In this document: piece after piece, positions 1 through 9,247 of the stretch
How positions within the stretch are numbered: position 1 is the stretch's first letter
How the letters are laid out: the number at the start of each line of letters is the position of its first letter
Origin: Candidatus Bathyarchaeota archaeon A05DMB-2
GTDB lineage: Archaea > Thermoproteota > Bathyarchaeia > Bathyarchaeales > Bathycorpusculaceae
Direction of reading: 5' to 3'
Length of the DNA stretch: 64,000 bases
Assembly (NCBI GenBank): GCA_018475625.1
Contig: JAAKEZ010000001.1
Location: 248,001 to 312,000 of the forward strand
Notes under the pieces: generated by a model
What the model was told of the DNA's origin: nothing
The model's input: only the letters and a program-made list of their open reading frames with translations
The model's database searches: none
Program-made: the position numbers and the translations under genes

Positions 1-1132
1 CGGGTCTAACGCGAATGCTTTCCTTGAGGGTGTTCTCCATCGCCTTGCGCCGCACTGGGTAAGGCTCAAGCGTTAAGTCTTTGCCGTCGATGTAGAGCGC
101 GTCAAACATAAAAAGCGACACAGGGTACTCAACCATAGCTGCTTCGACACCGTACTTGCGTCTGCGGTGCATCAACTCTTGGAAGGGTAGCATCTCGTCG
201 GTTTCAAGGTCCATAGCCACGCATTCCGCCTCAACGATGGCTTCTTCCGCTTTCACGTTGTCTCTTACGAGTTCAATCGCGTCCGGGTACTGGTCAGAAA
301 TGTTCTCCAACCGCCTGGAGAACAGGACAACCTTGTCGCCTTTTTTGTGAGCTTGGATGCGCTCGCCATCGTACTTGTACTCGGCGATGCATTTCCCTCC
401 GAGTTTCTCCAGGATCTCCTCAGGAGACCCCAACCGCTCCGCCAACATCGGTCTAATCGGTTCAAAAACCACCACCTGGAACTTCTTTATCCCCTCCAAG
501 CCCCTTTCAACCACAACACTCGCGACTCTGCCAAGGTCAGAAGAGATGTTGTAAGCCCGCTCAATCAGTTCACGGTTTTCCTTGCCGCCGCCATACGCAA
601 TCGCCAAAGCATCCAGCACCGTCATGTCCGCGATGCCTAACCGCAAGTTGCCAGTCACCGTGCGCATAATGTACTTAGCCTCTTTCGGCGACGCGTCCGA
701 CAAAAGCCCAGCCAGAAGCGACATCTTGGAATCGACGGCGCCGGAACCCGTGGTCTTCGCCATCTTATCGAGAACTTCGTAAACGTGCTCTGCCGTGAGG
801 GTTTTCTGGAAGAAAGTAACCTGCTTCTTCTTGGCGAGCAGTTTCTGGGCGGTTTCGCCGATGTCCCCGCTCTTCTTCAGGTCCTCCTCGATTTCGCTTT
901 CCTTTCGCCCAGAAGCCCGAGCCAAAGCCTTGATGGCGAGCTTCTCAGCCACACCTGTCTCAAGCCCGACGAAGTCGGGGTAAATCTTGCCCTGAGTCAA
1001 ATAAACCACCTTGCCGATGATGTTCTTCGGCGTCTTTTTCAGCAGGTCAACGAGCAGGTCGGTCATTTCAAGCCGTTTCGTGGTGGCTTCGATTTTCTCG
1101 TACGCGTCAGCGATTACAGCATAATCCAACAA
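1..1132 (-). CDS. lig: ATP-dependent DNA ligase, 3' end outside window
   Basis: Seals nicks in duplex DNA during replication and repair through an enzyme-AMP intermediate. The frame is open from the window edge to a TTG start at 1132 (TTG at 1129 is the alternative), about 377 residues. A GAGGT ribosome-binding site lies 4 to 5 bases upstream of the start. The first ~220 residues are the helical DNA-binding domain of archaeal/eukaryotic ligase I. Adenylation motif I, KYDGER, is at residues 253-258 with the catalytic lysine at 253. Motif III (FSRRLEN) is near 271 and an EAECVA motif near 301. The rest of the nucleotidyltransferase domain and the OB-fold lie outside the window. An archaeal ligase usually has about 550-600 residues, so roughly two thirds is visible. 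The identification is firm. Confidence 0.95.
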   Translation of the reverse strand, partial: MLDYAVIADAYEKIEATTKRLEMTDLLVDLLKKTPKNIIGKVVYLTQGKIYPDFVGLETGVAEKLAIKALARASGRKESEIEEDLKKSGDIGETAQKLLAKKKQVTFFQKTLTAEHVYEVLDKMAKTTGSGAVDSKMSLLAGLLSDASPKEAKYIMRTVTGNLRLGIADMTVLDALAIAYGGGKENRELIERAYNISSDLGRVASVVVERGLEGIKKFQVVVFEPIRPMLAERLGSPEEILEKLGGKCIAEYKYDGERIQAHKKGDKVVLFSRRLENISDQYPDAIELVRDNVKAEEAIVEAECVAMDLETDEMLPFQELMHRRRKYGVEAAMVEYPVSLFMFDALYIDGKDLTLEPYPVRRKAMENTLKESIRVRP

Positions 1133-1247
1133 GCATACCTCAAGGATTATACTGCCGAGACCCGCTATTAAGATTTCATTTTCCTAAAAAATGATATACC
1201 ACCGCCTCACATACAAGTAAACTCGACGCAAAAATGAGGTGCAAAGC

Positions 1248-1493
1248 ATGAGTATGGAGCTCATAGTCATAGTCAGCAACACTCTGGTCGTGTTCGCCAC
1301 TTTTCTGGCGACGCTTTATAGGATAAAGATAGAGCGTGACCAGATACGCGCAATAAAGCAGGATGTGAAAGCCAAAGAATGTTTAGAGGCTTTGCGCAAG
1401 TACGTAAAAGCGGAACGTAGCTCGCTGAGCAACATGAATAGGGAAGAACTGAAAAGCTTCTTGGAGTATCTGGAGAAACTCGGCGAATGCTAA
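1248..1493 (+). CDS. Small single-pass membrane protein, unknown function
   Basis: About 81 residues. The N-terminal ~23 residues are strongly hydrophobic and form one membrane span. A charged, helix-rich cytoplasmic tail follows, rich in Lys, Arg and Glu and probably partly coiled. The ATG at 1248 is preferred because GAGGTG sits 6 bases upstream; a GTG at 1239 inside that ribosome-binding site is the alternative. It stands alone between the divergent ligase gene and the uS10 gene. I do not recognise the family. Confidence 0.55.
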   Translation: MSMELIVIVSNTLVVFATFLATLYRIKIERDQIRAIKQDVKAKECLEALRKYVKAERSSLSNMNREELKSFLEYLEKLGEC

Positions 1494-1620
1494 TCAACTT
1501 GTCGTTTCCTGCTGATGGGAGCAAAATAAACTCAAAACAGGCGTCGATAGGTTTTTATGTACGGCTTAAATGTCTAAGGTAGCACTTGAAAACGACAAGT
1601 AACGGATTGATGGGCTAAAA

Positions 1621-1929
1621 ATGGTAAGAAAAGCGCGAATCCGCTTGACAAGCACCGACTACCAGAAACTCGAAGAGGTATGCAACGAACTGAAAAGCAT
1701 CGCCCAGAAAACAGGAGTAAAATTCAACGGTCCCGTTCCACTGCCCACAAAACGGCTTAAAGTGCCAGTTTTGAAATCACCTTGCGGTGAAGGCACAGCC
1801 ACATGGGACAGGTGGGAGATGCGCATCCACAAGCGCCTCATCGAAATCGACTCCGAAGAACGCGTCATGCGGCGCATCATGCGCATCCGCGTGCCAGAAG
1901 AAGTCCACGTGACAATCGAGCTTATATAA
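1621..1929 (+). CDS. rps10: 30S ribosomal protein uS10
   Basis: A component of the small-subunit head. It has 102 residues, the normal archaeal length, with the N-terminal [10 protein letters not shown] segment and the [21 protein letters not shown] loop typical of archaeal/eukaryotic S10/S20e. It ends with the usual EVHVTIELI strand. In many archaea it follows the EF-1alpha gene; here it is alone, preceded by a small membrane-protein gene. A TATA-like TTTTTATGTA stretch lies about 65 bases upstream, consistent with its own promoter. Confidence 0.95.
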   Translation: MVRKARIRLTSTDYQKLEEVCNELKSIAQKTGVKFNGPVPLPTKRLKVPVLKSPCGEGTATWDRWEMRIHKRLIEIDSEERVMRRIMRIRVPEEVHVTIELI

Positions 1930-1966
1930 CTTTTAGAGGCAGAATCTCCAAGCGGTTTGGTAAACG

Positions 1967-2818
1967 CTACATTGTAGCAAAGAAATAGGCTATTGCGGTC
2001 AACACCACGCTTGGCACGAAAGCCAAAGCCCAAACCGTTTTGTTCCAACTAAAAATTTTGAAGCCGTCAAGAATCCCCATGGGGATCAGGTTAAAAACTG
2101 CAATAAACCCGTTCCAGAGGGCAACATAAAAGAAAATCAGCGCGTAAGGACCAGAAACAACGCCAACCCCTAAAAGGACACCTGAAAAAACAATGTTAGT
2201 CAAGGGACCCGCAAGGGATATTTTTGCGATTTCATCCATCCGAGCACTGCCAGAAACCATGACCGCGCCAGGAGCAATTATTTTGAACAGGGGCGAAATT
2301 ACAGAAACCAGGGTTATAGCCGCGCCCCACAAGGTTAACCGAAACTCCGCCCACAATCCTCTCCTCTGCGCAACTACCTTATGTGCCAACTCATGCACCA
2401 AAAAAGACGCCGTTAATATACCCGCGAAAAATGCCAACGCCGCCCAACCTATCTGTACAAAATAGTAGTCGAAGAGCACGATCGACAAGCCAATGCCGAT
2501 AACAAGCAACGCGGCGACTGCCAAATGCTTAAGCTCTTTGGGACTGAAGTAGACGCGCTTTGCCTGCCTAGGCTGCCCAAACGTGACCCTGTACTCGTAA
2601 GAGTTAGGTCCCTGAACAAACACGCCCTCTTCGCTTCTGCGTGCACGGGCAAGATCCATCCGTGGGCAATCATGGCTCTCCGGCAGGCGATGGGCACTAC
2701 AGAATTGGTCTCCGCAGTATGGACACTGAAAAGGAAGGAACGTTTCCTGCCCGCACTTCTGGCACTTCATGGTCTGCACGCGCTTTCCTTTTAAAAGAAG
2801 CCTGAATCGTTTAAACAT
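1967..2818 (-). CDS. AN1-type zinc finger fused to a site-2-protease-like M50 metallopeptidase
   Basis: A polytopic membrane metalloprotease with a cytosolic zinc finger. Counting from the ATG at 2818, an AN1-like finger (C-x2-C, C-x2-C, C-x2-H and a final H-x-C) spans about residues 19-51. The M50 catalytic HELAH is at 142-146 inside a membrane helix, and the third metal ligand is the aspartate of NLIPMGILDG near 251. Five or six hydrophobic segments surround these motifs. The family performs intramembrane proteolysis; AN1 fingers occur in ubiquitin- or stress-linked proteins, so a role in membrane-protein quality control is possible (inference). Starts at 2770, directly before the zinc finger, or at 2878 are also open. 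The gene diverges from mre11. The fusion call is firm; the start is not. Confidence 0.85.
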   Translation of the reverse strand: MFKRFRLLLKGKRVQTMKCQKCGQETFLPFQCPYCGDQFCSAHRLPESHDCPRMDLARARRSEEGVFVQGPNSYEYRVTFGQPRQAKRVYFSPKELKHLAVAALLVIGIGLSIVLFDYYFVQIGWAALAFFAGILTASFLVHELAHKVVAQRRGLWAEFRLTLWGAAITLVSVISPLFKIIAPGAVMVSGSARMDEIAKISLAGPLTNIVFSGVLLGVGVVSGPYALIFFYVALWNGFIAVFNLIPMGILDGFKIFSWNKTVWALAFVPSVVLTAIAYFFATM

Positions 2819-2933
2819 TATTCCCCAAACATACGAAAAACCATCGCGCCCAGCAGAGTAAACGCTTAAAGCTGGCAAGCCAGAAACATAAGCCAGAACA
2901 GCAATCAGCAGACAGGGGGAGAAACGGCGCCGT

Positions 2934-4139
2934 TTGAAAGCCTTCAGCTTCGTCCACGCCAGCGACCTGCACCTCGGCTATGCGCAGTATGGGTTAGAAG
3001 CCAGAAGGCAAGACTTCGACAACGCCTTCGCGGAGCTCGTGGAGAAAACCCTCGAGTTAAAACCCGCCTTCATGATAATCGCGGGCGACCTGTTCCACCA
3101 AGCCAGACCATCCAACACCACACTGGAGAACACCGTGCGCGCCTTCAAGCGCCTCCGAGATGCAGAAATCCCAGTTTTGACGGTTGACGGCTCCCATGAT
3201 TCAGCGCCAAACACGATAACGGGTACGATTCTGTATCCGCTTGACAGCGCCGGCTTAATCATCCACCTGCCGCGGCATGAGGGAGCGTGCTGGCGCAAAC
3301 CCGACTGCTGCTACGTGTACGGCGTCCCAAACTTTCGCAGCCGACGCAAGACTGAGGAGTCACTTCCCGAGTTCATGGCGCAGAACCCACCCGCACCCGA
3401 CGCGACGGTGGGCAACGTTTTTGTTTTTCATGGGGCTGTGGATTTGCCAAGCGTCAAGCCGCCCTACATCGAGGCGGAGTTTTCGCCCGGGCTCCTGCCA
3501 GATGGCTTCAACTATTACGCTGCGGGCCACGTGCACGAGCGCTTCTTGGGCAAGTTCAAGTCGGGTTTGCTGGCTTACAGCGGCTGCACCGAAACCGTCA
3601 GCTACGACGAAGCCAAGTACCAGAAAGGCTTCTACCACGTGAAAGTCAGCGAGAAAGGCGAGTTTTCACCCGAGTTCATCGAGCTCAGTTTGCCGCGCAG
3701 GTTTGTGGTTTTGGAACAGGATTTTTCAGGCATGACCTCGGCTAAAATCACCGAGCTAGCGGTTCAGCTTGTGAAAGGCGCAGATGAAGACGGCGCCATA
3801 ATAATCCCCGTCCTGAAAGGCGTGCTACCAGCCGAGGCAAGCCGCGCCGAAGTGGACGTGGCGCACATTCGAACCGCCGCCGAGAAAGCGTTACTCGTGC
3901 ATCCGATTGTTCTGCTTAAGGAAAGCGCGGTCTCCGACGAAATAGTGCGGTCGATTTTCGAGAGCGAGTTTAAGGATTTGAAGACGAAGGCTTATGAGTA
4001 TTTCCTGCAGATTTTCAACGACCGCTACAGCCGCGAGGAAGCCGAGCGGATAGCGCGTTCCGCCATCAGCCTGATTGAACCGTTAACGAAGAAGCAGGAA
4101 GACAAAGTCCGCCAAGTCGTGGAGGAGCTGATGCAGTGA
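2934..4139 (+). CDS. mre11: DNA double-strand-break repair nuclease Mre11
   Basis: The Mn-dependent endo/3'-5' exonuclease subunit of the Mre11-Rad50 complex. It has 401 residues starting at TTG 2934. The calcineurin-like phosphoesterase signatures appear in order: ASDLHLG near residue 9, GDLFHQ near 51, GSHD (usual GNHD, here Ser for Asn) near 86, FHGAV near 168 and GHVHER near 198. The C-terminal part holds the capping domain and helical Rad50-binding region. The stop codon overlaps the GTG start of rad50 by 4 bases, so the two are translationally coupled. The herA and nurA genes that commonly accompany this pair in archaea are not adjacent. Confidence 0.95.
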   Translation: MKAFSFVHASDLHLGYAQYGLEARRQDFDNAFAELVEKTLELKPAFMIIAGDLFHQARPSNTTLENTVRAFKRLRDAEIPVLTVDGSHDSAPNTITGTILYPLDSAGLIIHLPRHEGACWRKPDCCYVYGVPNFRSRRKTEESLPEFMAQNPPAPDATVGNVFVFHGAVDLPSVKPPYIEAEFSPGLLPDGFNYYAAGHVHERFLGKFKSGLLAYSGCTETVSYDEAKYQKGFYHVKVSEKGEFSPEFIELSLPRRFVVLEQDFSGMTSAKITELAVQLVKGADEDGAIIIPVLKGVLPAEASRAEVDVAHIRTAAEKALLVHPIVLLKESAVSDEIVRSIFESEFKDLKTKAYEYFLQIFNDRYSREEAERIARSAISLIEPLTKKQEDKVRQVVEELMQ

Positions 4140-6223
4140 AAATCGAGATAGTGCAGTTGGAGAACATCCGCTCGCACATCAAGTCCACAGTGCCCTTCAC
4201 ACGCGGCTTCAACTGCTTGGTCGGCGGTCTGGGATGCGGAAAATCCAGCGTACTGTACGCCATAGACTTTGCCCTGTTCGGCGAACCCATCGGCAGAAGC
4301 TTCGAGTACCTGCTCCGTGAAGGCGCGGGTTCTGGACGCGTTACAATTCAATTCACGCAGAACGGTAACACCTATAGGCTTACTCGCGGGCTGAGACGAC
4401 ACGGCAAAGGCATCGGTCAAGACTTTGAGGAGCTTAAACTTTGGCAAAACGAACAGCTCGTAGCCAGCATGAAAGCCGACGCCATAGCCGAGCAACTGAA
4501 GGCAGTAACGGGTTTGGACAGCGACCTTTACCGCGCTATAGTGTGGATGCGGCAGGAGCACCTGAAAGAGCTGTTGGACTCGGCGCCCCGAGAACGACAA
4601 AAACGCTTGGATGAGCTATTTGGTCTGTCGGATTACGAGACAGCGTGGAGCAACATCGCCGAGTACCAGCGCGGATACGAAACGGAGAAGCGCGTTTATG
4701 AGAAAGACCCCGACGTGGCCGGGCTGGAGAAGCTCAGCGCCGAATACAACCGCGTAACCGAAGAATTCGCCCTCTTAGAAGTGGAGCTACAGGGCGCCGT
4801 GGAAAAGCTGGCACGAGCCAGAAAAGCCCTAGAAGACGCAGATGCCAAACTAAAGAAACTGGAGGAAAAAAAGCAGTTCATCGAAGAACTCAAACGAAGG
4901 GAAGCCCAGGTTCAAACTAGCATAGCCAACGCAGTGGACGCTTCGGCGTCGTTGACTCAGCGGATTGAAGGAAAAAAGACAATCATAGACAACTTGAAGC
5001 AACGCCAAAGCTCCATAGACTCACAGGTGAAGTCTTATAACATCAGACTTGCGGAAGCGGGCATACCAGCCAACCAGTCGCCTGAAGTGCTACGCCAGCT
5101 CTTGGCACAGTTAGACGACAAAATCTCCAGCCTGAAAGCGGAGCAGGAAGCCACGCTGCGAAACATGCAGACGGACCAGAAACGAACCGTATCTCTGTCC
5201 ATGGAGAACCGTTGCCCGCTTTGCCTGCAGCCCTTGAATGACGAATACAAGAGTGGCTTGATGCATAGGATTCAGGAAGAGAACGCAGAGAGGCAGAAGA
5301 TGATTAAGCAGCTGCAGAACGAACTGGAGAAATTGCAGCGGACAAAAGCCGTTGTTGCCGAAGCAGCTTCGAATCTGCAGACGCTGACCTTGAGGGCGGA
5401 GGATTTGCGGGTTCGAATAACCGAAGAGGAAAAGAGCTTGAGCGACCTGTTAACCGAGCTAGACGCGAAACACATGTTTGAAGAAGAGCAGCGAAGGCAG
5501 CTTGAGGCGTTGCGGTTTGAAATCGGCAGGTTCGAGGTGTCGGACCTTGAAGCCGCACGGGAACAGAGCAGGCAAGCATTCCAGCAATACTCGCATATTG
5601 AATCCGACCTGCGGTTCAAGGAAATCCGCAAGAACGACCTTCTAAAACGGCTGGATGAGACCCGGGAGCGGATTGACCACGCGCAGGAGAAGCTGGAGCG
5701 CATGCAGAAAATCGCCAAGACAGTCGAAGTGCTCGGAGCCATCCGTGACGCCTACAGAAGCATCCAGCCTAAGCTGCGAAGCGAATTCGTCAAGGTGCTC
5801 CGCAACTTTGTGCAGCAAGTCCTCGACAGCCTCGTCGGCGGAGAAGCACCACTGCTGAACGTGATTGTGGACGAGACTTACACACCTTACGTGAAGAGTG
5901 AGAGCGGAGTGGACAGAGAAGTTTCGAACCTGTCAGGTGGAGAACGCACGTTGCTGGCTTTCGCCTATCGCTTGGGGCTTGGGCAGCTGATTATGCAGTC
6001 GCGGACGGGCCACGGCTTGAGCATGTTGCTGCTTGACGAGCCCACTGAAAGCCTCGGCAGGGAAGACGGCAGCATCGACCGCTTAGCCGAAGCCATCAGC
6101 CGATTCAAGGCGATAGAGCAGATAATCGCGGTGACGCACAGCGAAGCCTTCGCGGAAAAAGCCGAACACGTTATAACACTCGAGAAAGAAGCAGGAATCA
6201 GCAAAATCTCGATTGAAAGGTAA
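4136..6223 (+). CDS. rad50: DNA double-strand-break repair ATPase Rad50
   Basis: An SMC-like ATPase that tethers DNA ends and gates Mre11. It has 695 residues from a GTG start overlapping mre11. Walker A (GGLGCGKSS) is near residue 30 and the Q-loop region near 140 (WMRQEHL). Two long coiled-coil arms flank the zinc hook CPLC at 360-363. The signature LSGGERTLL is near 599 and Walker B LLLDEPTESL near 632. Most archaeal Rad50 proteins run to about 850-900 residues, so both arms are short here. All catalytic elements are intact and no frameshift is visible. Confidence 0.95.
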   Translation: MKIEIVQLENIRSHIKSTVPFTRGFNCLVGGLGCGKSSVLYAIDFALFGEPIGRSFEYLLREGAGSGRVTIQFTQNGNTYRLTRGLRRHGKGIGQDFEELKLWQNEQLVASMKADAIAEQLKAVTGLDSDLYRAIVWMRQEHLKELLDSAPRERQKRLDELFGLSDYETAWSNIAEYQRGYETEKRVYEKDPDVAGLEKLSAEYNRVTEEFALLEVELQGAVEKLARARKALEDADAKLKKLEEKKQFIEELKRREAQVQTSIANAVDASASLTQRIEGKKTIIDNLKQRQSSIDSQVKSYNIRLAEAGIPANQSPEVLRQLLAQLDDKISSLKAEQEATLRNMQTDQKRTVSLSMENRCPLCLQPLNDEYKSGLMHRIQEENAERQKMIKQLQNELEKLQRTKAVVAEAASNLQTLTLRAEDLRVRITEEEKSLSDLLTELDAKHMFEEEQRRQLEALRFEIGRFEVSDLEAAREQSRQAFQQYSHIESDLRFKEIRKNDLLKRLDETRERIDHAQEKLERMQKIAKTVEVLGAIRDAYRSIQPKLRSEFVKVLRNFVQQVLDSLVGGEAPLLNVIVDETYTPYVKSESGVDREVSNLSGGERTLLAFAYRLGLGQLIMQSRTGHGLSMLLLDEPTESLGREDGSIDRLAEAISRFKAIEQIIAVTHSEAFAEKAEHVITLEKEAGISKISIER

Positions 6224-6228
6224 CGGTT

Positions 6229-7116
6229 CTATCCTTGTTCGTCAACTGTGTTTTCTAAGATGCCGACGCCTTCGATTTCTACCCTGACGACATCACCGTT
6301 TTTCAACCAATTCTTGGGTTTCAACGCCATTCCCACACCTGCGGGTGTACCTGTGGCGATTAGGTCGCAGGGTTCCAGCGTCATCACGCGGCTTAGCTGG
6401 TGCACGATTTGGCTGACGTTGAAAACCATGTTTCTTGTAGTGCCGTTTTGGCGGAGTTCGCCGTTGACCCATGTGCGGATAGCCAAGTCCTCAGTGTTCC
6501 TGAGCTGATTTTCTGTGGTTATGCAAGGTCCAGTGGGCGCGAAGGTGTCGAAGCTTTTTCCCCGAGTCCACTGCCCATCCTTGAACTGGAAGTCCCGCGC
6601 TGAAACATCGTTGAACACCGTGTAGCCGAAAACGTGATTTTTCGCCTCTGCCGCTGAGACATTCTTGGCTGTTTTGCCCATCACTATGCACAGTTCGCCT
6701 TCATAGTCGAGTTCCTTCACGAACTGAGGTTTGATTATTTTCATGTTTGGACCTGTTATAGCGGTGTGAGGTTTCATGAAGATTACTGGCTCGTCAGGCA
6801 CGCGAGAGTTGGTTTCGGCGGCGTGGTCGAAATAGTTCAGGCCCAAGCAGATGATTTTTGGCGGGAAAGCGATAGGCGCAAGCAACGTCACCTCGCTTAG
6901 CGGCACCGAAACAGCCGCCACGTCTCTGCCACCTGCCTTTTCAATTAGTTTTTCCGCCGTTTTCATTGCCCCTTCCGCTTGCTTGATGAAGACTTCCAGC
7001 GTCTGCGGCACCTCTTCCCTGAATCGCTTCGCCAACGCGGGCAAGGATAAAACAGTTTGTTGGTTGAGGACACCGTAGCTTTCTTGGTTTCGGTAACAGT
7101 ACCGCACAATTCTCAA
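6229..7116 (-). CDS. Fumarylacetoacetate hydrolase (FAH) family protein
   Basis: A soluble metal-dependent enzyme of 295 residues. The family includes acylpyruvases, oxaloacetate decarboxylases and 2-hydroxyhepta-diene-dioate isomerases; the substrate cannot be told from sequence. The C-terminal two thirds is a clear FAH fold: the metal-binding DYEGEL and GYTVFNDVSARDFQ segments, a GKSFDTFAPTGP loop, and the closing TGTPAGVG motif. The N-terminal ~70 residues form the variable cap. It converges on rad50 with 5 bases between stop codons. A purine-rich stretch and an AAAATAAAAG TATA-like sequence lie upstream near 7155. Confidence 0.88.
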   Translation of the reverse strand: MRIVRYCYRNQESYGVLNQQTVLSLPALAKRFREEVPQTLEVFIKQAEGAMKTAEKLIEKAGGRDVAAVSVPLSEVTLLAPIAFPPKIICLGLNYFDHAAETNSRVPDEPVIFMKPHTAITGPNMKIIKPQFVKELDYEGELCIVMGKTAKNVSAAEAKNHVFGYTVFNDVSARDFQFKDGQWTRGKSFDTFAPTGPCITTENQLRNTEDLAIRTWVNGELRQNGTTRNMVFNVSQIVHQLSRVMTLEPCDLIATGTPAGVGMALKPKNWLKNGDVVRVEIEGVGILENTVDEQG

Positions 7117-7382
7117 TGCCTAATCCGCCTTTGTGATTAACTCAGGTGTCGGAAAAATAAAAGGATACGCTTAAGCAAAGCCACTCTACGCTTCATGCTG
7201 AAAACCAGCCTATTTGGCGCCTATTGCTGGTTTGTTGCAGAAACCTATAGAGGGGAGGCCCGTATTCGCGCTTTCCACAGCCAAACCATGCTGAAAAACA
7301 GCGGAAGGGTAGAGTCGCCCGCAGAGCAAGCGAGCTTTCAACACTATTTACAGTACTTATAGAGAAACTAGTCTTTTCCACG

Positions 7383-8807
7383 CTATTCGCCGAGTATCCG
7401 CCTGAACGCCGGGAACATCTCTGCTGCTCGCTCACGCATCAGCAGTTCATAATACTGGTAGATTATGCCCACCGCTAGCAAAATCCCCGTTCCCGAACCG
7501 AAAACGCCTAAGAAATCAGCAATGCCTGCAATCAATCCAATAATCACTCCGCCCATAACCGTCACCACTGGAATGTATCGTTTCAAAATCGCCACAATCG
7601 GACGCCCAGAACGCCTGTAACCAGGAATCTGCATCCCTGAATCCATCAACTGCTTCGCCACTCTATCCGGACCTAAACCACCAACCTCCAGCCAAATCAG
7701 CGAGAAAACAGCGCAGAACGCCACCAAAATCCCCAGATACACCAACGACCGTAAAGGCTCAGCAGCCACCCCCTGAATGCTATGTGGCGGCGTAACAAAA
7801 TAAGCCAATCCACCAACAGGCTGCAAACTCTGCTGACCACCATCCGACGACACGTACTTGTATGAACCTATAATGTCGATAAACAGGTTCTGCCCAGGCA
7901 AAGGCTGTCCCTGCCATGTCCAAATCAGCTGGCTAAAGAAGTACACATTCGCAAACAACGCAGACGCAAAAATAACAGGAAGATTCGAAACGTACAGCAA
8001 CTTAATCGGATACCGACTGCGGAAACCCTTGTACCCCGCATAAGTCATCGGCAACTCAATCCGGACACCCTCCAAATAAATAATCACCAAAAACGTCCCA
8101 ATGGTGGCAAAGAACCCAATAAGCGAATTCGAATACTCCAAACCAAAAATCCACGAATTCAAAGACTGCGCACCACTCAAAAGTACCGAAAGCGACCCCG
8201 CAAACAAACCTGATGCTGGCGAAAACATCGACCACAAAATATTCTGAGCAACCCCAGCCATAATAAACAAACTGATTCCACTGCCAAGTCCCCAACCCTT
8301 CTGAACCAACTCATCAAGCAACATCACGATTACTCCTGCCGCCAACAACTGCAGAAAAATCACAATCGCCGCAGTGCCCAGGCTACCGAACGCGCCGTAC
8401 ATACCGCTTACCAGGTAAGCTGCAGCTTGAACGCCTGTAAGTGCAATTGAAAAAACCTTGCTTGCAACCGTGAACAAACCTCTATCTTCAGGATTCGACA
8501 TATCACACTCAATAATAGACGAACCAGCCAGCAACTGCAGAATTAAGCCTGCTGTGACTATAGGTCCGATGCCGAGTTCCATGAGGGTGCCGCGGTTTGA
8601 CGCGAAAATCACTCTCAGTGCGCCGAACTGGTCTTGTATGTTTGAGGATATTCCGAAAAGGGGGATTTCGGACATTACTAGGTAGATGATTAGGACTATG
8701 GCGGTCCAGAAGATTTTTTCATTGAAGCTGACTTTGCGTTCAGGAACCTTGATTTCCGGCAGTACTCTTCCGACGGGTTTGAAGAGGCGTAGGAATCTCC
8801 CGGCCAT
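7383..8807 (-). CDS. secY: Protein translocase subunit SecY
   Basis: The channel subunit of the SecYEG translocon. It has 474 residues with ten predicted membrane segments. It begins with the archaeal N-terminal segment (KPVGRVLPEIKVPERKV) before TM1, and the plug-region IPLFGIS follows TM1. Later loops contain GPIVTAGLILQLLAGS and the cytosolic GLGPDRVAKQLMDSGMQI segment typical of archaeal SecY. It lies 10 bases downstream of uL15 in the standard archaeal uL15-SecY order. The adenylate kinase gene often found downstream is absent; the next gene is the FAH protein. Confidence 0.96.
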   Translation of the reverse strand: MAGRFLRLFKPVGRVLPEIKVPERKVSFNEKIFWTAIVLIIYLVMSEIPLFGISSNIQDQFGALRVIFASNRGTLMELGIGPIVTAGLILQLLAGSSIIECDMSNPEDRGLFTVASKVFSIALTGVQAAAYLVSGMYGAFGSLGTAAIVIFLQLLAAGVIVMLLDELVQKGWGLGSGISLFIMAGVAQNILWSMFSPASGLFAGSLSVLLSGAQSLNSWIFGLEYSNSLIGFFATIGTFLVIIYLEGVRIELPMTYAGYKGFRSRYPIKLLYVSNLPVIFASALFANVYFFSQLIWTWQGQPLPGQNLFIDIIGSYKYVSSDGGQQSLQPVGGLAYFVTPPHSIQGVAAEPLRSLVYLGILVAFCAVFSLIWLEVGGLGPDRVAKQLMDSGMQIPGYRRSGRPIVAILKRYIPVVTVMGGVIIGLIAGIADFLGVFGSGTGILLAVGIIYQYYELLMRERAAEMFPAFRRILGE

Positions 8808-8817
8808 TTAGTTATCG

Positions 8818-9243
8818 TTACTCTCCCTGCTTTTGGGGTGGTGCGGTTACGATTTTTCCGCCTGCTTTTTTGATTTTTTCTTCTGCGGTTTTTGAGCATG
8901 CAGCGATGGTGATGGTAAGGGATTTGGTGACCTTGCCTGTGCCGAGAAGTTTTGTGTAGCCTATGTTGGTAAGGTTTATTTCGTTGGTTTGGGTTGCGTT
9001 GGATATTTCTTCTAGTTTTTGGAGGTTAAGGGTTTTTTCTTTTTGTTTGAGGCTTTGAGGTGAGGTGAAGCCATGTTTGCCGAAGTAATCGGGTTCGTGA
9101 GTGGTTACGTAACTCCAAGTATGTTTGTGACGTCCTACTTTTCGGTAACCTTTGGAGCCTGTGTCGCGGTGTTGTCCTATTCTGCCATATCCTTGTGTGC
9201 GTGAGCCGCGTTTTTTTCTGATTTTTCTGAGTTTGTGTGGCAT
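8818..9243 (-). CDS. rpl15: 50S ribosomal protein uL15
   Basis: A large-subunit protein of 141 residues with the archaeal Arg/Gly-rich N-terminus (KIRKKRGSRTQGYGRIGQHR) and a GKHGFTSPQ segment. The C-terminal Rossmann-like half carries the TKLLGTGKVTK strand and the VTIAACSKTAEEKI-like end. It sits directly upstream of secY. The usual upstream partner uL30 is missing; a small heat-shock protein gene takes that place 4 bases away. Confidence 0.95.
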   Translation of the reverse strand: MPHKLRKIRKKRGSRTQGYGRIGQHRDTGSKGYRKVGRHKHTWSYVTTHEPDYFGKHGFTSPQSLKQKEKTLNLQKLEEISNATQTNEINLTNIGYTKLLGTGKVTKSLTITIAACSKTAEEKIKKAGGKIVTAPPQKQGE

Positions 9244-9247
9244 GTTT

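Noticed and set aside
4025-5742. Long minus-strand ORFs opposite rad50
   Set aside because: Low-complexity Ser/Arg/Cys products lying entirely antisense to an intact, well-recognised gene.
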